From the NCBI GenBank assembly GCA_003213115.1, contig QCNU01000001.1:310001-374000 (forward strand): 64,000 nucleotides of DNA, given 5' to 3'. Numbering within the stretch: the first letter of the stretch is position 1; each line of letters opens with the position of its first letter. Source of the stretch: Pelagibacteraceae bacterium AG-426-L23. GTDB taxonomy: Bacteria > Pseudomonadota > Alphaproteobacteria > Pelagibacterales > Pelagibacteraceae. A program made the translations under genes and the position numbers. The notes under the pieces are model-generated. The model made no database searches. It had not been told where the DNA came from and was given only the letters and a program-made list of their open reading frames with translations. Positions 25,442-35,277 of the stretch are shown here, one piece after another.

Positions 25442-25520
25442 CCGCAAACAGTAGATTTTGCGGTGCCTTTAGAAATAAAGGGATCGACACTAGTCAGCGA
25501 GGGTTCGCCCACTAGTGCGA
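25442..25520 (+). ncRNA. three-hairpin leader of ffh, candidate ffh RNA motif
   Basis: Three hairpins stand in tandem before ffh. CCGCAAA (25442-25448) pairs with TTTGCGG (25457-25463). CCTTT (25466-25470) pairs with AAAGG (25477-25481). TCG-A-CACTAGT (25484-25494) pairs with ACTAGTG-CGA (25511-25520), enclosing a GGG-TTCG-CCC hairpin (25501-25510). The region is much more GC-rich than its surroundings. A conserved RNA upstream of ffh has been described as the ffh motif; I recall the name but cannot confirm a match. It could control ffh expression. It lacks the SRP RNA GGAAGCA-type tetraloop region, so it is not 4.5S RNA. Confidence 0.65.
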
Positions 25521-25540
25521 TAGTTGTTGGGTGATTATAA

Positions 25541-26893
25541 ATGTTTGAAAATTTAACTAATAAATTAGAAAATATATTTTCTAAGCTTAAAAAAGCACCT
25601 TCATTGAATGAAGGACAAGTAGAATCTGGCCTAAAAGAAATTAGACAAGCATTGCTTGAAGCTGATGTTTCTCTACCTGTTACAAAAGAGTTTATTCAGA
25701 GTATTAAACCAAAAGCTATTGGACAAGAAATTATTAGATCAACATCTCCAGGACAGATGATTGTAAAAATTGTTAATGATGAATTAATAAAAGTCTTAGG
25801 AGTAAAAAATCAAGATTTAAACTTTAATGCTGTCCCACCTGTGTCTTTGCTTTTAGTGGGCCTACAAGGATCTGGAAAAACTACAACAGCAACAAAATTA
25901 GCTAAACTTATTGAAAAAAAATTTAAAAAAAAAACAATGTTAGTTAGTTTGGATGTTTATAGACCTGCAGCTCAAGAACAACTTAAAATTTTGGCTGAAA
26001 AAAATAATATTGCAAATCTTCCAATAGTAGAAAAACAATTACCTTTAGATATTACAAAAAGAGCTCTAGGAGCAGCTAATCTTAACGGCTCTGATGTTAT
26101 AATTTTTGATACAGCAGGAAGAACACAAATTGATCTCAATATGATGGCTGAAATAAAACAGATAAAGGAATTAACAAAACCTACAGAAACAATATTAGTT
26201 GCTGACGCACTTACTGGTCAAATTGCAGTTAATATAGCAAGAGAATTTGACTCAGCCGTTGATATTTCTGGAATAATTTTGACTAGAGTTGATGGTGATG
26301 GAAGAGGTGGAGCAGCTTTAAGTATGAAAAGCATTACCGGTAAATCAATTAAATTTATAGGTGTTGGAGAAAAAATAGAAGATCTTGAGGTATTTCATCC
26401 TGAGAGAATAGCAAATAGGATTTTAGGAATGGGAGACATTGTTTCTCTAGTAGAAAAAGCATCCCAGGATTTAGATGAAGAAAAAATTAAAAAAACTGAA
26501 GATGAACTTAAACAAGGTACTTTCACAATGAATTCTTATCTTGATCAACTTAGACAAATGAAAAAAATGGGAGGCATGGAGGGTGTAATGTCAATGATGC
26601 CGGGAGTTAGTAAAATTAAAGAAAAAATGAAAAATTTATCAATAGATGAAGATTTTTTAGCTGCAAATGAGGCAATTATTCTCTCAATGACAAAAAAAGA
26701 AAGAGAGAACCCAAAAATTATTGGCGGTTCTCGAAGAAAGAGGATTGCAGAGGGTTCAGGAGTTGATGTTTCCAAAATAAACAAATTATTAAAACAATTT
26801 AAAATGATGTCAGACATGATGAAAAAAATGTCAAAAGGTAAAAAAATTCCATCAGGAGTAATACCTGATGAAATGTTAAATCAACTTAAATGA
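25541..26893 (+). CDS. ffh: signal recognition particle protein Ffh
   Basis: A 450-aa SRP GTPase. The N domain (1-90) precedes the G domain with GLQGSGKTTT at 107-116, DVYRPAAQEQL, DTAGR and TRVDGDGRGG. The C-terminal M domain (from about residue 320) is methionine-rich (MKKMGGMEGVMSMMPGVSK and SDMMKKM). It binds signal sequences and SRP RNA and docks with FtsY. It starts an rpsP-trmD-rplS operon ten bases downstream and follows a structured leader. Confidence 0.97.
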   Translation: MFENLTNKLENIFSKLKKAPSLNEGQVESGLKEIRQALLEADVSLPVTKEFIQSIKPKAIGQEIIRSTSPGQMIVKIVNDELIKVLGVKNQDLNFNAVPPVSLLLVGLQGSGKTTTATKLAKLIEKKFKKKTMLVSLDVYRPAAQEQLKILAEKNNIANLPIVEKQLPLDITKRALGAANLNGSDVIIFDTAGRTQIDLNMMAEIKQIKELTKPTETILVADALTGQIAVNIAREFDSAVDISGIILTRVDGDGRGGAALSMKSITGKSIKFIGVGEKIEDLEVFHPERIANRILGMGDIVSLVEKASQDLDEEKIKKTEDELKQGTFTMNSYLDQLRQMKKMGGMEGVMSMMPGVSKIKEKMKNLSIDEDFLAANEAIILSMTKKERENPKIIGGSRRKRIAEGSGVDVSKINKLLKQFKMMSDMMKKMSKGKKIPSGVIPDEMLNQLK

Positions 26894-26903
26894 AAGGAAA
26901 AAA

Positions 26904-27449
26904 ATGTTAAAAATTAGATTGTCTATGGGCGGGGTTAGAAAAAGGCCTATCTACAAAATAGTAGTTGCAGATAGTAGGTTTCCAAGAGATGGAAGATTTG
27001 TTGAAAAATTAGGATCATTTAACCCTCTTTTACCTAAAGAAAAAAAAGAAAGAATTAAAGTTGAAATTGAGAGAGTAAAATATTGGATTAGCAAGGGCGC
27101 TAAACCAACTTTGAGAGTTTCAAGAATTTTAGGTGAAGCACAAATATTTCCTATGCCTAAGCCCGGAAATAATCCTCTAAAAGCTGTCCCTAAAAAAGAT
27201 AGAAAAAAAGAAGATAAAAAAGAAGAACCTAAAAAAGAAGCTCCAAAACAGGAAGCTAAAAAAGAAGAACCTAAAAAAGAAGCTCCAAAACAGGAAGCTA
27301 AAAAAGAAGAACCTAAAAAAGAAGCTCCAAAACAGGAAGCTAAAAAAGAAGAACCTAAAAAAGAAGCTCCAAAACAGGAAGCTAAAAAAGAAGAACCTAA
27401 AAAAGAAGCTCCAAAACAGGAAGCTAAAAAAGAAGAGGAAAAAAAATAA
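26904..27449 (+). CDS. rpsP: 30S ribosomal protein bS16 with a repeat tail
   Basis: A 181-aa protein. Residues 1-85 are the normal bS16 domain (LKIRLSMGGVRKRPIYKIVV, DSRFPRDGRFVEKLGSFNP, WISKGAKPT). Residues 86-181 are an extension rich in Lys, Glu, Pro and Ala, in which a 14-residue unit KKEEPKKEAPKQEA occurs five times (105-174). Typical bS16 has 80-90 residues, some with Lys-rich ends. The tail is probably disordered and surface-exposed. rimM, usually between rpsP and trmD, is missing here: the stop is followed by trmD after two bases. Confidence 0.95.
   Translation: MLKIRLSMGGVRKRPIYKIVVADSRFPRDGRFVEKLGSFNPLLPKEKKERIKVEIERVKYWISKGAKPTLRVSRILGEAQIFPMPKPGNNPLKAVPKKDRKKEDKKEEPKKEAPKQEAKKEEPKKEAPKQEAKKEEPKKEAPKQEAKKEEPKKEAPKQEAKKEEPKKEAPKQEAKKEEEKK
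27216..27425 (+). repeat. five tandem 42-bp repeats in the rpsP tail
   Basis: Five consecutive 42-base units encode the 14 residues KKEEPKKEAPKQEA within rpsP. The units look identical at the nucleotide level, which implies recent expansion or ongoing homogenisation by slippage or recombination. The reading frame is kept because 42 is a multiple of three. Copy number is likely to vary between strains and sequencing reads. Confidence 0.95.
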
Positions 27450-27451
27450 TA

Positions 27452-28156
27452 ATGTGGAAAGCAAGAATATTTACTTTATATCCAGAGGTATTTCCTGGCC
27501 CTTTGACTAAAGGGATTTACGGGAAAGCTTTAGATAAAAAAATTTGGAATTTAGATGTGATAAATATTCGAGACTCTGCTGAAGATAAACATAAAACTGT
27601 AGATGATACTCCTTTTGGAGGAGGAAGTGGTATGCTTTTAAAAGCAGATGTACTAGGAAAATCTATTGATAAAAATATGCAGAAAGGTGAAAGAATTTTT
27701 TATCTATCACCAAAAGGAAAAAAATTTGACCAAAAGTTTGCAAAAGAATTATCAAAAGAAAAAACTATTAATTTAATCTGTGGTCATTTTGAGGGTGTAG
27801 ATGATCGTATTTTAAATACAAGAAATATTGAAGAAATTAGTATTGGTGATTATATTTTGTCTGGCGGTGAGTCAGCAGCTTTTGTAATTATTGATAGCAT
27901 ACTTAGACTTTTACCTGGAGTTATAGGAAACGTCACTTCAAACAAAGAAGAAAGTTTTGAAAATGGATTATTAGAATATCCTCAATACACCAAACCCCAA
28001 CTTTGGGAGGAAAAAAGTGTTCCTGATGTCCTATTATCAGGAGATCATGCTAAAATTAAAAGCTGGCGTTTATCTCAATCAGAGGCTATAACACGTCGCC
28101 AGAGGCCGGATTTGTGGAAAAAACACATTAAAAAAAATAAAAATGAAAAACATTGA
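27452..28156 (+). CDS. trmD: tRNA (guanine-N1-)-methyltransferase TrmD
   Basis: A 234-aa SPOUT methyltransferase that makes m1G37 in tRNAs with G36. [13 protein letters not shown] opens the protein; [17 protein letters not shown] and [28 protein letters not shown] carry the trefoil-knot AdoMet site. Length is near the usual 230-250. It begins two bases after rpsP and overlaps rplS by 14 bases, so the three are translationally linked. Confidence 0.96.
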   Translation: MWKARIFTLYPEVFPGPLTKGIYGKALDKKIWNLDVINIRDSAEDKHKTVDDTPFGGGSGMLLKADVLGKSIDKNMQKGERIFYLSPKGKKFDQKFAKELSKEKTINLICGHFEGVDDRILNTRNIEEISIGDYILSGGESAAFVIIDSILRLLPGVIGNVTSNKEESFENGLLEYPQYTKPQLWEEKSVPDVLLSGDHAKIKSWRLSQSEAITRRQRPDLWKKHIKKNKNEKH

Positions 28157-28655
28157 GGACATAAATAAAGAAGCAGTAAAAAAAATTACTTCTAATAAAA
28201 AAATTACTAATTTTGCCCCAGGAGACACGGTTAAAGTGGGAGTTAAAATAGTTGAAGGTAAGAGAGAAAGAATTCAGTACTTTGAAGGAGTTTGTATTGC
28301 TAAAAAAAATAGAGATATAAATTCCTCTTTTACAGTTAGAAAAATATCATTCGGTGAAGGAGTAGAGAGAACTTTTGCTTTGTATAGTCCTATTGTAGAC
28401 TCTGTTAAAGTGATAAGATCTGGTAATGTCAGAAGAGCTAAACTTTACTATTTAAGAACTAGACAAGGGAAATCTGCAAGAATAGCCGAAAAAATTAAAA
28501 AAAAAATCGGAGTTGACGTTTCTGTTAAGTCTGACGAACCAATAGCTAAATCTGATACAGTTTCTGTAAAAGAAGAGGTTAAAGTTGAGGAAACAAAAAA
28601 AGAAACACCAAAAGTCGAAACTAAAGTAGAGAAGCCAACTAGCAAAAAAAAATAA
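28143..28655 (+). CDS. rplS: 50S ribosomal protein bL19 with a charged tail
   Basis: A 170-aa protein. Residues about 15-118 are the bL19 core ([73 protein letters not shown]). The remaining 50 or so residues form a Lys/Glu/Val/Ser/Thr-rich tail not found in E. coli L19 (115 aa). It overlaps trmD and ends five bases before leuC, so translation continues into the leucine genes. L19 sits at the 30S-50S interface. Confidence 0.95.
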   Translation: MKNIEDINKEAVKKITSNKKITNFAPGDTVKVGVKIVEGKRERIQYFEGVCIAKKNRDINSSFTVRKISFGEGVERTFALYSPIVDSVKVIRSGNVRRAKLYYLRTRQGKSARIAEKIKKKIGVDVSVKSDEPIAKSDTVSVKEEVKVEETKKETPKVETKVEKPTSKKK

Positions 28656-28660
28656 TTCAA

Positions 28661-30061
28661 ATGTCTAAAACGCTATACGATAAGATATGGGAAAACCATC
28701 TTGTTCATGAACAAAAAGACGGAACATCATTAATTTATGTAGATCGTCACTTAGTTCATGAAGTCACAAGTCCTCAAGCTTTTGAGGGATTAAGGTTACA
28801 AAAAAGAAAAGTAAGAAGACCTGAGTTTACACTTGCAGTCTCAGATCATAATGTTCCAACAACTGATAGATCTAAAGGAATTGATGATGAAGAGTCTAGA
28901 ATTCAAGTAGAAACTTTAAGAAACAACTGTAAAGAATTCGAAGTAGAACTCTTCGATGTAAATGATAAAAGACAGGGTATCGTTCATGTAATTGGACCTG
29001 AACAGGGGTTTACTCAACCAGGTGCAGTTATAGTCTGTGGAGATAGTCATACTGCCACTCACGGAGCATTTGGTGCACTAGCTTTTGGAATTGGAACTTC
29101 AGAAGTTGAACACGTCTTAGCCACACAGACACTCATTCAAAAAAAGACCAAAAATTTAAGAATAAATGTTAATGGCACATTACCTAAAGGTGTAACTGCT
29201 AAAGATGTAATTCTAAAAATTATTGGAACGATTGGTACTGCGGGTGGTACCGGCTATGTTGTTGAATACGCTGGAAGCGTTATTAGTAATTTGAGTATGG
29301 AAGAAAGAATGACAGTTTGTAATATGACCATCGAAGCCGGAGCAAGAGCAGGATTGATAGCACCTGATCAAAAAACTTTTGACTACTTAAAAGATAGAAC
29401 TATGTCTCCTAAAGGTGAAAATTGGGATAAAGCCGTTAAATTTTGGAAAACTTTGTACTCAGATAAAAATTGTGCATTTGATAAAGAGATTCTTATTCAA
29501 GGCGAAGATATAGAACCATTAGTAACTTGGGGTACTTCTCCTCAAGACGTTTCACCTGTTACTGGCTTAGTACCAGATCCTGAAAAAGAAAAGAATGAAG
29601 ATAGAAAAATGGCAATGAAAAGATCTCTAGAGTATATGGGCTTAAAAGCTAATACAAAAATTTCAGATATTAAAATTGATAAAATTTTTATTGGAAGCTG
29701 TACTAATGGAAGAATAGAGGATCTTAGAGTTGCTGCCGATCTTCTTAAAGGAAAAAAAATTGCAAAAAATATAAGTGCTATGGTAGTTCCCGGATCAGGA
29801 CTTGTTAAACAACAAGCAGAAAAAGAGGGACTAGATAAAATATTTAAAGAAGCAGGCTTTGAGTGGAGAGAGCCAGGATGTTCTATGTGTCTAGGAATGA
29901 ATCCTGATCAGCTTAAACCTAAAGAAAGATGTGCTTCTACTTCTAATAGGAACTTCGAGGGAAGACAAGGCAGGGGCGGCAGAACACATTTGGTTAGTCC
30001 TGGGATGGCTATTGCGGCAGCAATCAATGGGCACCTTTCTGATGTAAGAGAGATAAAATAA
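28661..30061 (+). CDS. leuC: 3-isopropylmalate dehydratase large subunit
   Basis: A 466-aa aconitase-family subunit that isomerises 2- to 3-isopropylmalate in leucine synthesis. Opening [12 protein letters not shown] is typical. The [4Fe-4S] ligands are the Cys of GSCTNGRI and both Cys of [42 protein letters not shown] is an active-site segment. Length is normal. It follows rplS after five bases and overlaps leuD by one base. Confidence 0.97.
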   Translation: MSKTLYDKIWENHLVHEQKDGTSLIYVDRHLVHEVTSPQAFEGLRLQKRKVRRPEFTLAVSDHNVPTTDRSKGIDDEESRIQVETLRNNCKEFEVELFDVNDKRQGIVHVIGPEQGFTQPGAVIVCGDSHTATHGAFGALAFGIGTSEVEHVLATQTLIQKKTKNLRINVNGTLPKGVTAKDVILKIIGTIGTAGGTGYVVEYAGSVISNLSMEERMTVCNMTIEAGARAGLIAPDQKTFDYLKDRTMSPKGENWDKAVKFWKTLYSDKNCAFDKEILIQGEDIEPLVTWGTSPQDVSPVTGLVPDPEKEKNEDRKMAMKRSLEYMGLKANTKISDIKIDKIFIGSCTNGRIEDLRVAADLLKGKKIAKNISAMVVPGSGLVKQQAEKEGLDKIFKEAGFEWREPGCSMCLGMNPDQLKPKERCASTSNRNFEGRQGRGGRTHLVSPGMAIAAAINGHLSDVREIK

Positions 30062-30669
30062 TGGAAAAGTTTACTAATTTTAAATCTATACCTTCTTATT
30101 TATCACTACAGAATATTGATACGGATATGATAATACCTAAACAATTTTTAAAAACTATTAAAAGAACAGGATTAGGAAAAAGTTTATTTTATGAAATGCG
30201 ATACGATGAAAATGGCAAAGAAATAAAAGACTTTATTTTAAATAAAGAGCCATACAACGATTCTAGAATTTTAATATCAGGTAAAAATTTTGGATGTGGA
30301 TCGTCAAGAGAGCATGCTCCTTGGGCTTTATTAGATTTTGGAATTAAATGTGTAATTAGCTCTAGCTTTGCAGACATATTTTATAATAATTGCTTTAAGA
30401 ATGGCATATTGCCAATTAAAATTGATGAGCAAAAAGTTTTAGAACTATCCGAGTATTCTAAAAGAAAAAAAGAGATAGAAATTGATCTAGAAAAACAAGA
30501 AATTAAATCTGGAAATGAAATCACTAAATTTGAAATTGATTCTTTTAAAAAGAAATGCTTGATGGAAGGTTTGGATGATATTGCTTTAACAATGGATAAA
30601 TTAAGCAAGATAAACAATTTTGAAAAAAATTTAATATCAGAAAAACCATGGATTAAAAATAATGCCTAA
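30061..30669 (+). CDS. leuD: 3-isopropylmalate dehydratase small subunit
   Basis: A 202-aa swivel-domain subunit that completes the LeuCD enzyme. [22 protein letters not shown] and [42 protein letters not shown] are the signature segments. Length is normal. It overlaps leuC by one base and leuB by eight, so the three proteins are made from a coupled message. Confidence 0.97.
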   Translation: MEKFTNFKSIPSYLSLQNIDTDMIIPKQFLKTIKRTGLGKSLFYEMRYDENGKEIKDFILNKEPYNDSRILISGKNFGCGSSREHAPWALLDFGIKCVISSSFADIFYNNCFKNGILPIKIDEQKVLELSEYSKRKKEIEIDLEKQEIKSGNEITKFEIDSFKKKCLMEGLDDIALTMDKLSKINNFEKNLISEKPWIKNNA

Positions 30670-31765
30670 CAAAAGTAGAAAAATTTTGCTTTTACCAGGA
30701 GATGGTATAGGCCCAGAAGTAGTTAGAGAAGTTAAAAAAATACTAGAGTGGTTTAACAAAAACAAATCATTGGATTTTAAATTTGATGAAGAATTAATTG
30801 GTGGTGCGTCTATTGATAAAAATAAAATTCCAATAACTGATGAAGTTTTTTATAAATCATTAGAGTCAGATGCAGTAATTCTAGGTGCTTGTGGTGGTCC
30901 TAAGTGGGATAATTTAGAGTTTTCAAAAAAACCAGAAAGAGCTCTTTTAAAATTAAGAAAAGAATTAAAATTATTTGCAAATCTAAGACCCGCAATTTGT
31001 TTTAAACAGTTAGTTGACTCCTCTACTCTAAAACCAGAGATAGTTTCAGGCTTAGATATCATGATTGTTAGAGAGTTAACAGGCGGAATATATTTTGGTG
31101 AGCCTAGGGGTATACAGCCTATTAAAGATAATCAGAGAAAAGGCATAAATACTCACACCTATACAACAAATGAAATACACAGAATAGCAAGAGTCGCTTT
31201 TGATTTAGCAAAAAAAAGAAATAATAAAGTTACCTCTTGTGAAAAATCAAACGTGATGGAAGCTGGAGTTTTATGGAGAGAAGAGGTTCAAGCGTTAAAA
31301 GATAAAGAGTTTAAAAATATACAGTTAAATCATATGTTAGCAGATAATTGTGCAATGCAACTTCTTAGAAACCCTAAACAATTTGATGTTATACTTGCTG
31401 ACAACCTTTTTGGAGACATGCTCTCAGATGAAGCTGCAATGTTAACCGGCTCACTAGGTCTTTTGCCATCTGCCTCTTTAGGCGAAAAGGGTAAAGACGG
31501 AAAAACTAGATCATTATATGAACCTGTTCATGGCTCAGCGCCAGATATAACTGGAAAGAATATAGCCAACCCAATCGCAACAATATTAAGCTTATCAATG
31601 GCCTTAAAATATTCTTTAGATCTTGATAAAGAAGCTGATTTAATAGATTCTGCAGTACAAATAGTGTTAGACGAAGGTTTAAGAACAAAAGATATAATGT
31701 CACCAGGCAAAAAAGAAATCTCAACAACTGATATGGGTGATGCAATTATTTCAAAATTGAAATAA
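30662..31765 (+). CDS. leuB: 3-isopropylmalate dehydrogenase
   Basis: A 367-aa NAD-dependent oxidative decarboxylase that yields 4-methyl-2-oxopentanoate in leucine synthesis. [15 protein letters not shown] opens the fold. [14 protein letters not shown] binds substrate, and [27 protein letters not shown] is the family signature with the metal-binding Asp. [25 protein letters not shown] ends the nucleotide site. leuA is not in the window. Confidence 0.97.
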   Translation: MPNKSRKILLLPGDGIGPEVVREVKKILEWFNKNKSLDFKFDEELIGGASIDKNKIPITDEVFYKSLESDAVILGACGGPKWDNLEFSKKPERALLKLRKELKLFANLRPAICFKQLVDSSTLKPEIVSGLDIMIVRELTGGIYFGEPRGIQPIKDNQRKGINTHTYTTNEIHRIARVAFDLAKKRNNKVTSCEKSNVMEAGVLWREEVQALKDKEFKNIQLNHMLADNCAMQLLRNPKQFDVILADNLFGDMLSDEAAMLTGSLGLLPSASLGEKGKDGKTRSLYEPVHGSAPDITGKNIANPIATILSLSMALKYSLDLDKEADLIDSAVQIVLDEGLRTKDIMSPGKKEISTTDMGDAIISKLK

Positions 31766-31778
31766 AATAAAGGCCATT

Positions 31779-32768
31779 ATGAATTTAGCGATAATTGGAG
31801 CCACAGGCAATGTGGGACGAAAAATAATAGAAGTACTTGAAAAATCAAAAATTGAAATTGAAGAATTATTTTTGATTGCATCTGAAAAGAGTGTTGGAAA
31901 AAAGTTAAAATTCAAAAATAAGGAAATTGAGGTTACTGTCTTGGAGGAATACGACTTTTCAAGTGCTGAGTTTACTATTTTTGCTGCTGGAAAAACTATC
32001 GCACAAGACTGGATACCTATTGCATCCAATCAAACTACTATCATCGACAATTCTAGTTGTTTTAGAATGGACAATAACGTTCCTTTAATTGTGCCAGAAG
32101 TTAATCCAGAAGCTTTAGAATCTCATGAAAATATAATTTCAAATCCCAATTGCTCCACAATACAGTTAGTTTTAGTTTTAAAACCTTTACATGAACTTTA
32201 TAAAATTAAAAGAGTTGTTGTTTCAACGTATCAAGCAGTTTCTGGAGCAGGAAAAGATTCTATGGACGAACTATTTACTCAAACTAGGGAGTGTTTAGAT
32301 AATAAAAAAATTGAGTCTAAAAACTTTACAAAACAAATTGCTTTTAATCTAATTCCACATATCGATACGTTTGTTGAAGACGGATACACTAAAGAGGAAT
32401 GGAAAATGGAAAATGAAACAAAAAAAATATTGGATAAAGAAATTGATTTAACAGCTACTTGTGTAAGAGTACCAGTAAAAACTTCTCATTCAGAATCGGT
32501 AAATATTGAATTTGAGAAAGACTATGATTTAAAAAAAATTAAAGAGACACTATCTAAATCGCCAGGGTGCAAAGTAATAGATGAGCATAAAGATGCTGGA
32601 TACATAACTCCTTTCGAAGCAGAGGGAGATAATTTTACTTACATTTCAAGAATTAGAAAGGATAATTCAAATAAAAAAGCTATAAATTTATGGATAGTTT
32701 CTGATAATCTACTTAAAGGAGCGGCTTTAAATACAGTTCAAATTTTAGAAACATTGATTAAAAAGTAA
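31779..32768 (+). CDS. asd: aspartate-semialdehyde dehydrogenase
   Basis: A 329-aa NADPH enzyme reducing aspartyl phosphate to aspartate semialdehyde for lysine/DAP, threonine and methionine. GATGNVGRKIIEVL is the nucleotide loop; the catalytic Cys lies in SNPNCSTIQLVL, with Glu/His motifs in VRVPVKTSHSESVNIE. The length is normal. It follows leuB after 13 bases and precedes sdhC by seven, so it bridges amino-acid and respiratory genes. DapF for the same pathway is encoded about 6.4 kb away on the other strand. Confidence 0.95.
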   Translation: MNLAIIGATGNVGRKIIEVLEKSKIEIEELFLIASEKSVGKKLKFKNKEIEVTVLEEYDFSSAEFTIFAAGKTIAQDWIPIASNQTTIIDNSSCFRMDNNVPLIVPEVNPEALESHENIISNPNCSTIQLVLVLKPLHELYKIKRVVVSTYQAVSGAGKDSMDELFTQTRECLDNKKIESKNFTKQIAFNLIPHIDTFVEDGYTKEEWKMENETKKILDKEIDLTATCVRVPVKTSHSESVNIEFEKDYDLKKIKETLSKSPGCKVIDEHKDAGYITPFEAEGDNFTYISRIRKDNSNKKAINLWIVSDNLLKGAALNTVQILETLIKK

Positions 32769-32775
32769 AATTATA

Positions 32776-33174
32776 ATGAAAGAAGAAAAAAAATATGAAA
32801 AAAATCCTCTAACACCTCATCTACAAATCTATAGATGGCATATATCTTCTTTGCTTTCAATAACTCATAGAATTATTACTGTGGTTAATTTATTTGCAAT
32901 AACACTAATTTGTTTTTGGATAATTTCATTATATTTTGGCCCGACTAGCTATGATGCAATAAATTTATTTTTGAAATCATATTTTGGAAAATTTTTTATT
33001 ATATCCTTATGTTGGTCTTTTAGTTTTCATATATTAAATGAGATCAGACACTTAGCCTGGGATTTAGGATACGGGTTTGATCTAAAAGTTTCAAAAATTA
33101 CTGGACTTATTACTATTTTTGGATCTTTTGTTTTAACTATAGTTATTTATTTAATAGGAAAGAATTTATTATAA
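32776..33174 (+). CDS. sdhC: succinate dehydrogenase cytochrome b556 subunit
   Basis: A 132-aa membrane anchor with three membrane segments. NPLTPHLQIYRWHISSLLSITHRITG-like opening (here ...SITHRIITVVN) and SFHILNEIRHLAWDLG contain the Ser/Arg quinone-site residues and the heme-ligand histidine. Length is typical. It is the first gene of sdhCDAB (Complex II) and follows asd closely; sdhD starts two bases after its stop. Confidence 0.93.
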   Translation: MKEEKKYEKNPLTPHLQIYRWHISSLLSITHRIITVVNLFAITLICFWIISLYFGPTSYDAINLFLKSYFGKFFIISLCWSFSFHILNEIRHLAWDLGYGFDLKVSKITGLITIFGSFVLTIVIYLIGKNLL

Positions 33175-33175
33175 G

Positions 33176-33505
33176 ATGCATATATCTACAAAAAAATGGT
33201 TATTCCAAAAGTACAGCTCAGCTATTTTAGTGCCTTTAATGATTTGGTTCATTATTAATTTAGTTTCAATTTTTCAATTTGATCACTCTAGTTTAATAGA
33301 ATTTTTTACAGCTCAGCCATCTAGCTTATTGTTCTCTACATTTCTCATTATTGCGTTCTTTTTCTTATCGCTGACTGTTAGTGAGATATTTGAGGATTAC
33401 ATACATAATGAAAAAATAAAAAATGTCGCAAACAAATTACTATTTATCTTTGCTATAATAATGCCATTAATTACGATTTTAACAATATTTAATTTGGAGA
33501 TATGA
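33176..33505 (+). CDS. sdhD: succinate dehydrogenase membrane anchor subunit
   Basis: A 109-aa hydrophobic protein with three membrane segments (about 17-33, 52-69 and 82-104). Sequence conservation in SdhD is low; the position between sdhC and sdhA and the Asp/His-containing region [11 protein letters not shown], which resembles the heme/quinone segment, support the call. It overlaps sdhA by four bases (ATGA). Confidence 0.88.
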   Translation: MHISTKKWLFQKYSSAILVPLMIWFIINLVSIFQFDHSSLIEFFTAQPSSLLFSTFLIIAFFFLSLTVSEIFEDYIHNEKIKNVANKLLFIFAIIMPLITILTIFNLEI

Positions 33506-35277
33506 AAAGTTACAAAATTATAGATCACGAATATGATGTAGTAGTTCTAGGCGCAGGTGGATCTGGTCTAAGAGCTGCGGTAGGATTATCTGAAGCAGGC
33601 TTGAAGACTGCATGTATCTCAAAAGTTTTTCCAACTCGAAGTCATACTTCAGCTGCTCAAGGTGGAATCTCTGCAGCATTAGGAAACATGGGTGAAGATG
33701 ATTGGAGATGGCACATGTATGACACTGTTAAAGGATCAGATTGGTTAGGAGATCAAGACGCGATAGAATATTTATGTAAAGAGGCTCCTAGAGCAGTAAT
33801 AGAACTTGAAAAATACGGAGTCCCATTTAGCAGGACTAAAGAAGGCAAAATATATCAAAGACCATTTGGAGGTATGACAAAAAATTATGGCAACGGAACA
33901 GTTCAAAGAACTTGTGCAGCAGCTGATAGAACTGGCCATGCTATTTTACACACTCTTTACGGACAAGCTTTAAAACACAATACTGAATTTTTTATAGAAT
34001 ACTTTGCTTTAGACTTAATAATGAAAAATGGAGAATGCAAAGGGTTAATTGCATGGAATTTAAACGATGGAACAATACATAGATTTAGATCTCACATAAC
34101 AATAATTGCAACAGGTGGTTATGGAAAGATTTATTATTCAGCAACATCTGCACACACTTGTACTGGAGATGGAAATGCTATGGTTTTAAGAGCAGGACTT
34201 CCTTTACAAGATATGGAATTTGTGCAATTTCATCCCACAGGAATTTATGGAGTTGGATGCCTAATATCAGAGGGTGTTAGGGGCGAGGGAGGATTTCTAT
34301 TAAATTCAAAAGGAGAAAGATTCATGGAAAGGTATGCTCCAACGGCAAAAGATTTAGCTTCGAGAGATGTGGTTAGCAGATCAATAGCAATAGAAATAAA
34401 TGAAGGTAGAGGAGTAGGAAAAGAAAAAGATCATGTCCATCTGCACCTAGATCATTTAGATCAAAAAGTAATTGATGAGAGACTTCCAGGAATTGCCGAG
34501 TCAGCAAAAACTTTTTCTGGCGTTGACGTTACTAAAGAACCAATACCAGTAGTGCCTACAGTACATTATAACATGGGAGGAATACCAACGAATTATAGAG
34601 CTGAAGTACTTACTCTCAATGGCTCAGAACAAACCGTTCCAGGTTTAATGGCAATAGGTGAAGCCGCATGTGTATCTGTTCATGGAGCAAATAGATTGGG
34701 CTCTAACTCATTAATTGATTTAGTTGTTTTTGGGAAAGCTGCAGCAAAAAGGGCAGCTGAATTAGTAAAACCAGGAAAACCTCATTCAGAAATTGACAGC
34801 GTAGAGACTGAAAGATGTTTAGATAGATTTGATAAAATTAGAAACTCTAAAGGGAAAACCAAAACTTCTGAACTCAGGTTGTCTATGCAAAAAACAATGC
34901 AAAGTAAGTGTGCTGTTTTTAGAACAGAAAAGACTTTAAAAGAGGGTGTAGACGCAATAAGAGAACCTTTTGCAGGTATGGAGGATTTATCAATTAAAGA
35001 TCAATCGCTTCTTTTTAATACTGATTTAGTTGAAACTTTAGAGTTTGATAATCTTATACGTCAAGCCATGACCACAATGGATTCTGCTTATCACAGAAAG
35101 GAAAGTCGAGGAGCTCACGCTAGAGAGGACTTCTCTAAAAGGGATGATAAAAACTTTATGAAACACACTTTAGCTTGGCAAAGAGGCAAAGAAGTTAAGG
35201 TAAAATATAGGGATGTACATTCAAGAACTTTAACTAATGATGTTCAATACTTCCCACCTAAGGAAAGAGTATATTAA
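33502..35277 (+). CDS. sdhA: succinate dehydrogenase flavoprotein subunit
   Basis: A 591-aa flavoprotein that oxidises succinate to fumarate. [20 protein letters not shown] binds FAD, and the covalent flavin His is in [18 protein letters not shown]. Active-site motifs include [35 protein letters not shown] and [21 protein letters not shown]. Length is typical. It abuts sdhB with a one-base overlap. Confidence 0.98.
   Translation: MKSYKIIDHEYDVVVLGAGGSGLRAAVGLSEAGLKTACISKVFPTRSHTSAAQGGISAALGNMGEDDWRWHMYDTVKGSDWLGDQDAIEYLCKEAPRAVIELEKYGVPFSRTKEGKIYQRPFGGMTKNYGNGTVQRTCAAADRTGHAILHTLYGQALKHNTEFFIEYFALDLIMKNGECKGLIAWNLNDGTIHRFRSHITIIATGGYGKIYYSATSAHTCTGDGNAMVLRAGLPLQDMEFVQFHPTGIYGVGCLISEGVRGEGGFLLNSKGERFMERYAPTAKDLASRDVVSRSIAIEINEGRGVGKEKDHVHLHLDHLDQKVIDERLPGIAESAKTFSGVDVTKEPIPVVPTVHYNMGGIPTNYRAEVLTLNGSEQTVPGLMAIGEAACVSVHGANRLGSNSLIDLVVFGKAAAKRAAELVKPGKPHSEIDSVETERCLDRFDKIRNSKGKTKTSELRLSMQKTMQSKCAVFRTEKTLKEGVDAIREPFAGMEDLSIKDQSLLFNTDLVETLEFDNLIRQAMTTMDSAYHRKESRGAHAREDFSKRDDKNFMKHTLAWQRGKEVKVKYRDVHSRTLTNDVQYFPPKERVY

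Noticed and set aside
25384-25540. Possible SRP 4.5S RNA before ffh
   Set aside because: The conserved SRP Alu/S-domain tetraloop region (GGAAGCAG-type) is absent; the hairpins fit a leader instead.
27216-27425. Repeat array considered as a CRISPR
   Set aside because: Units are directly adjacent with no unique spacers, and they are an in-frame part of rpsP.
27177-27464. 95-aa minus-strand frame, Phe/Leu/Ser-rich, opposite the rpsP tail
   Set aside because: It is the mirror of the rpsP repeats (Lys/Glu codons read as Phe/Leu/Ser). No start context and no independent support.
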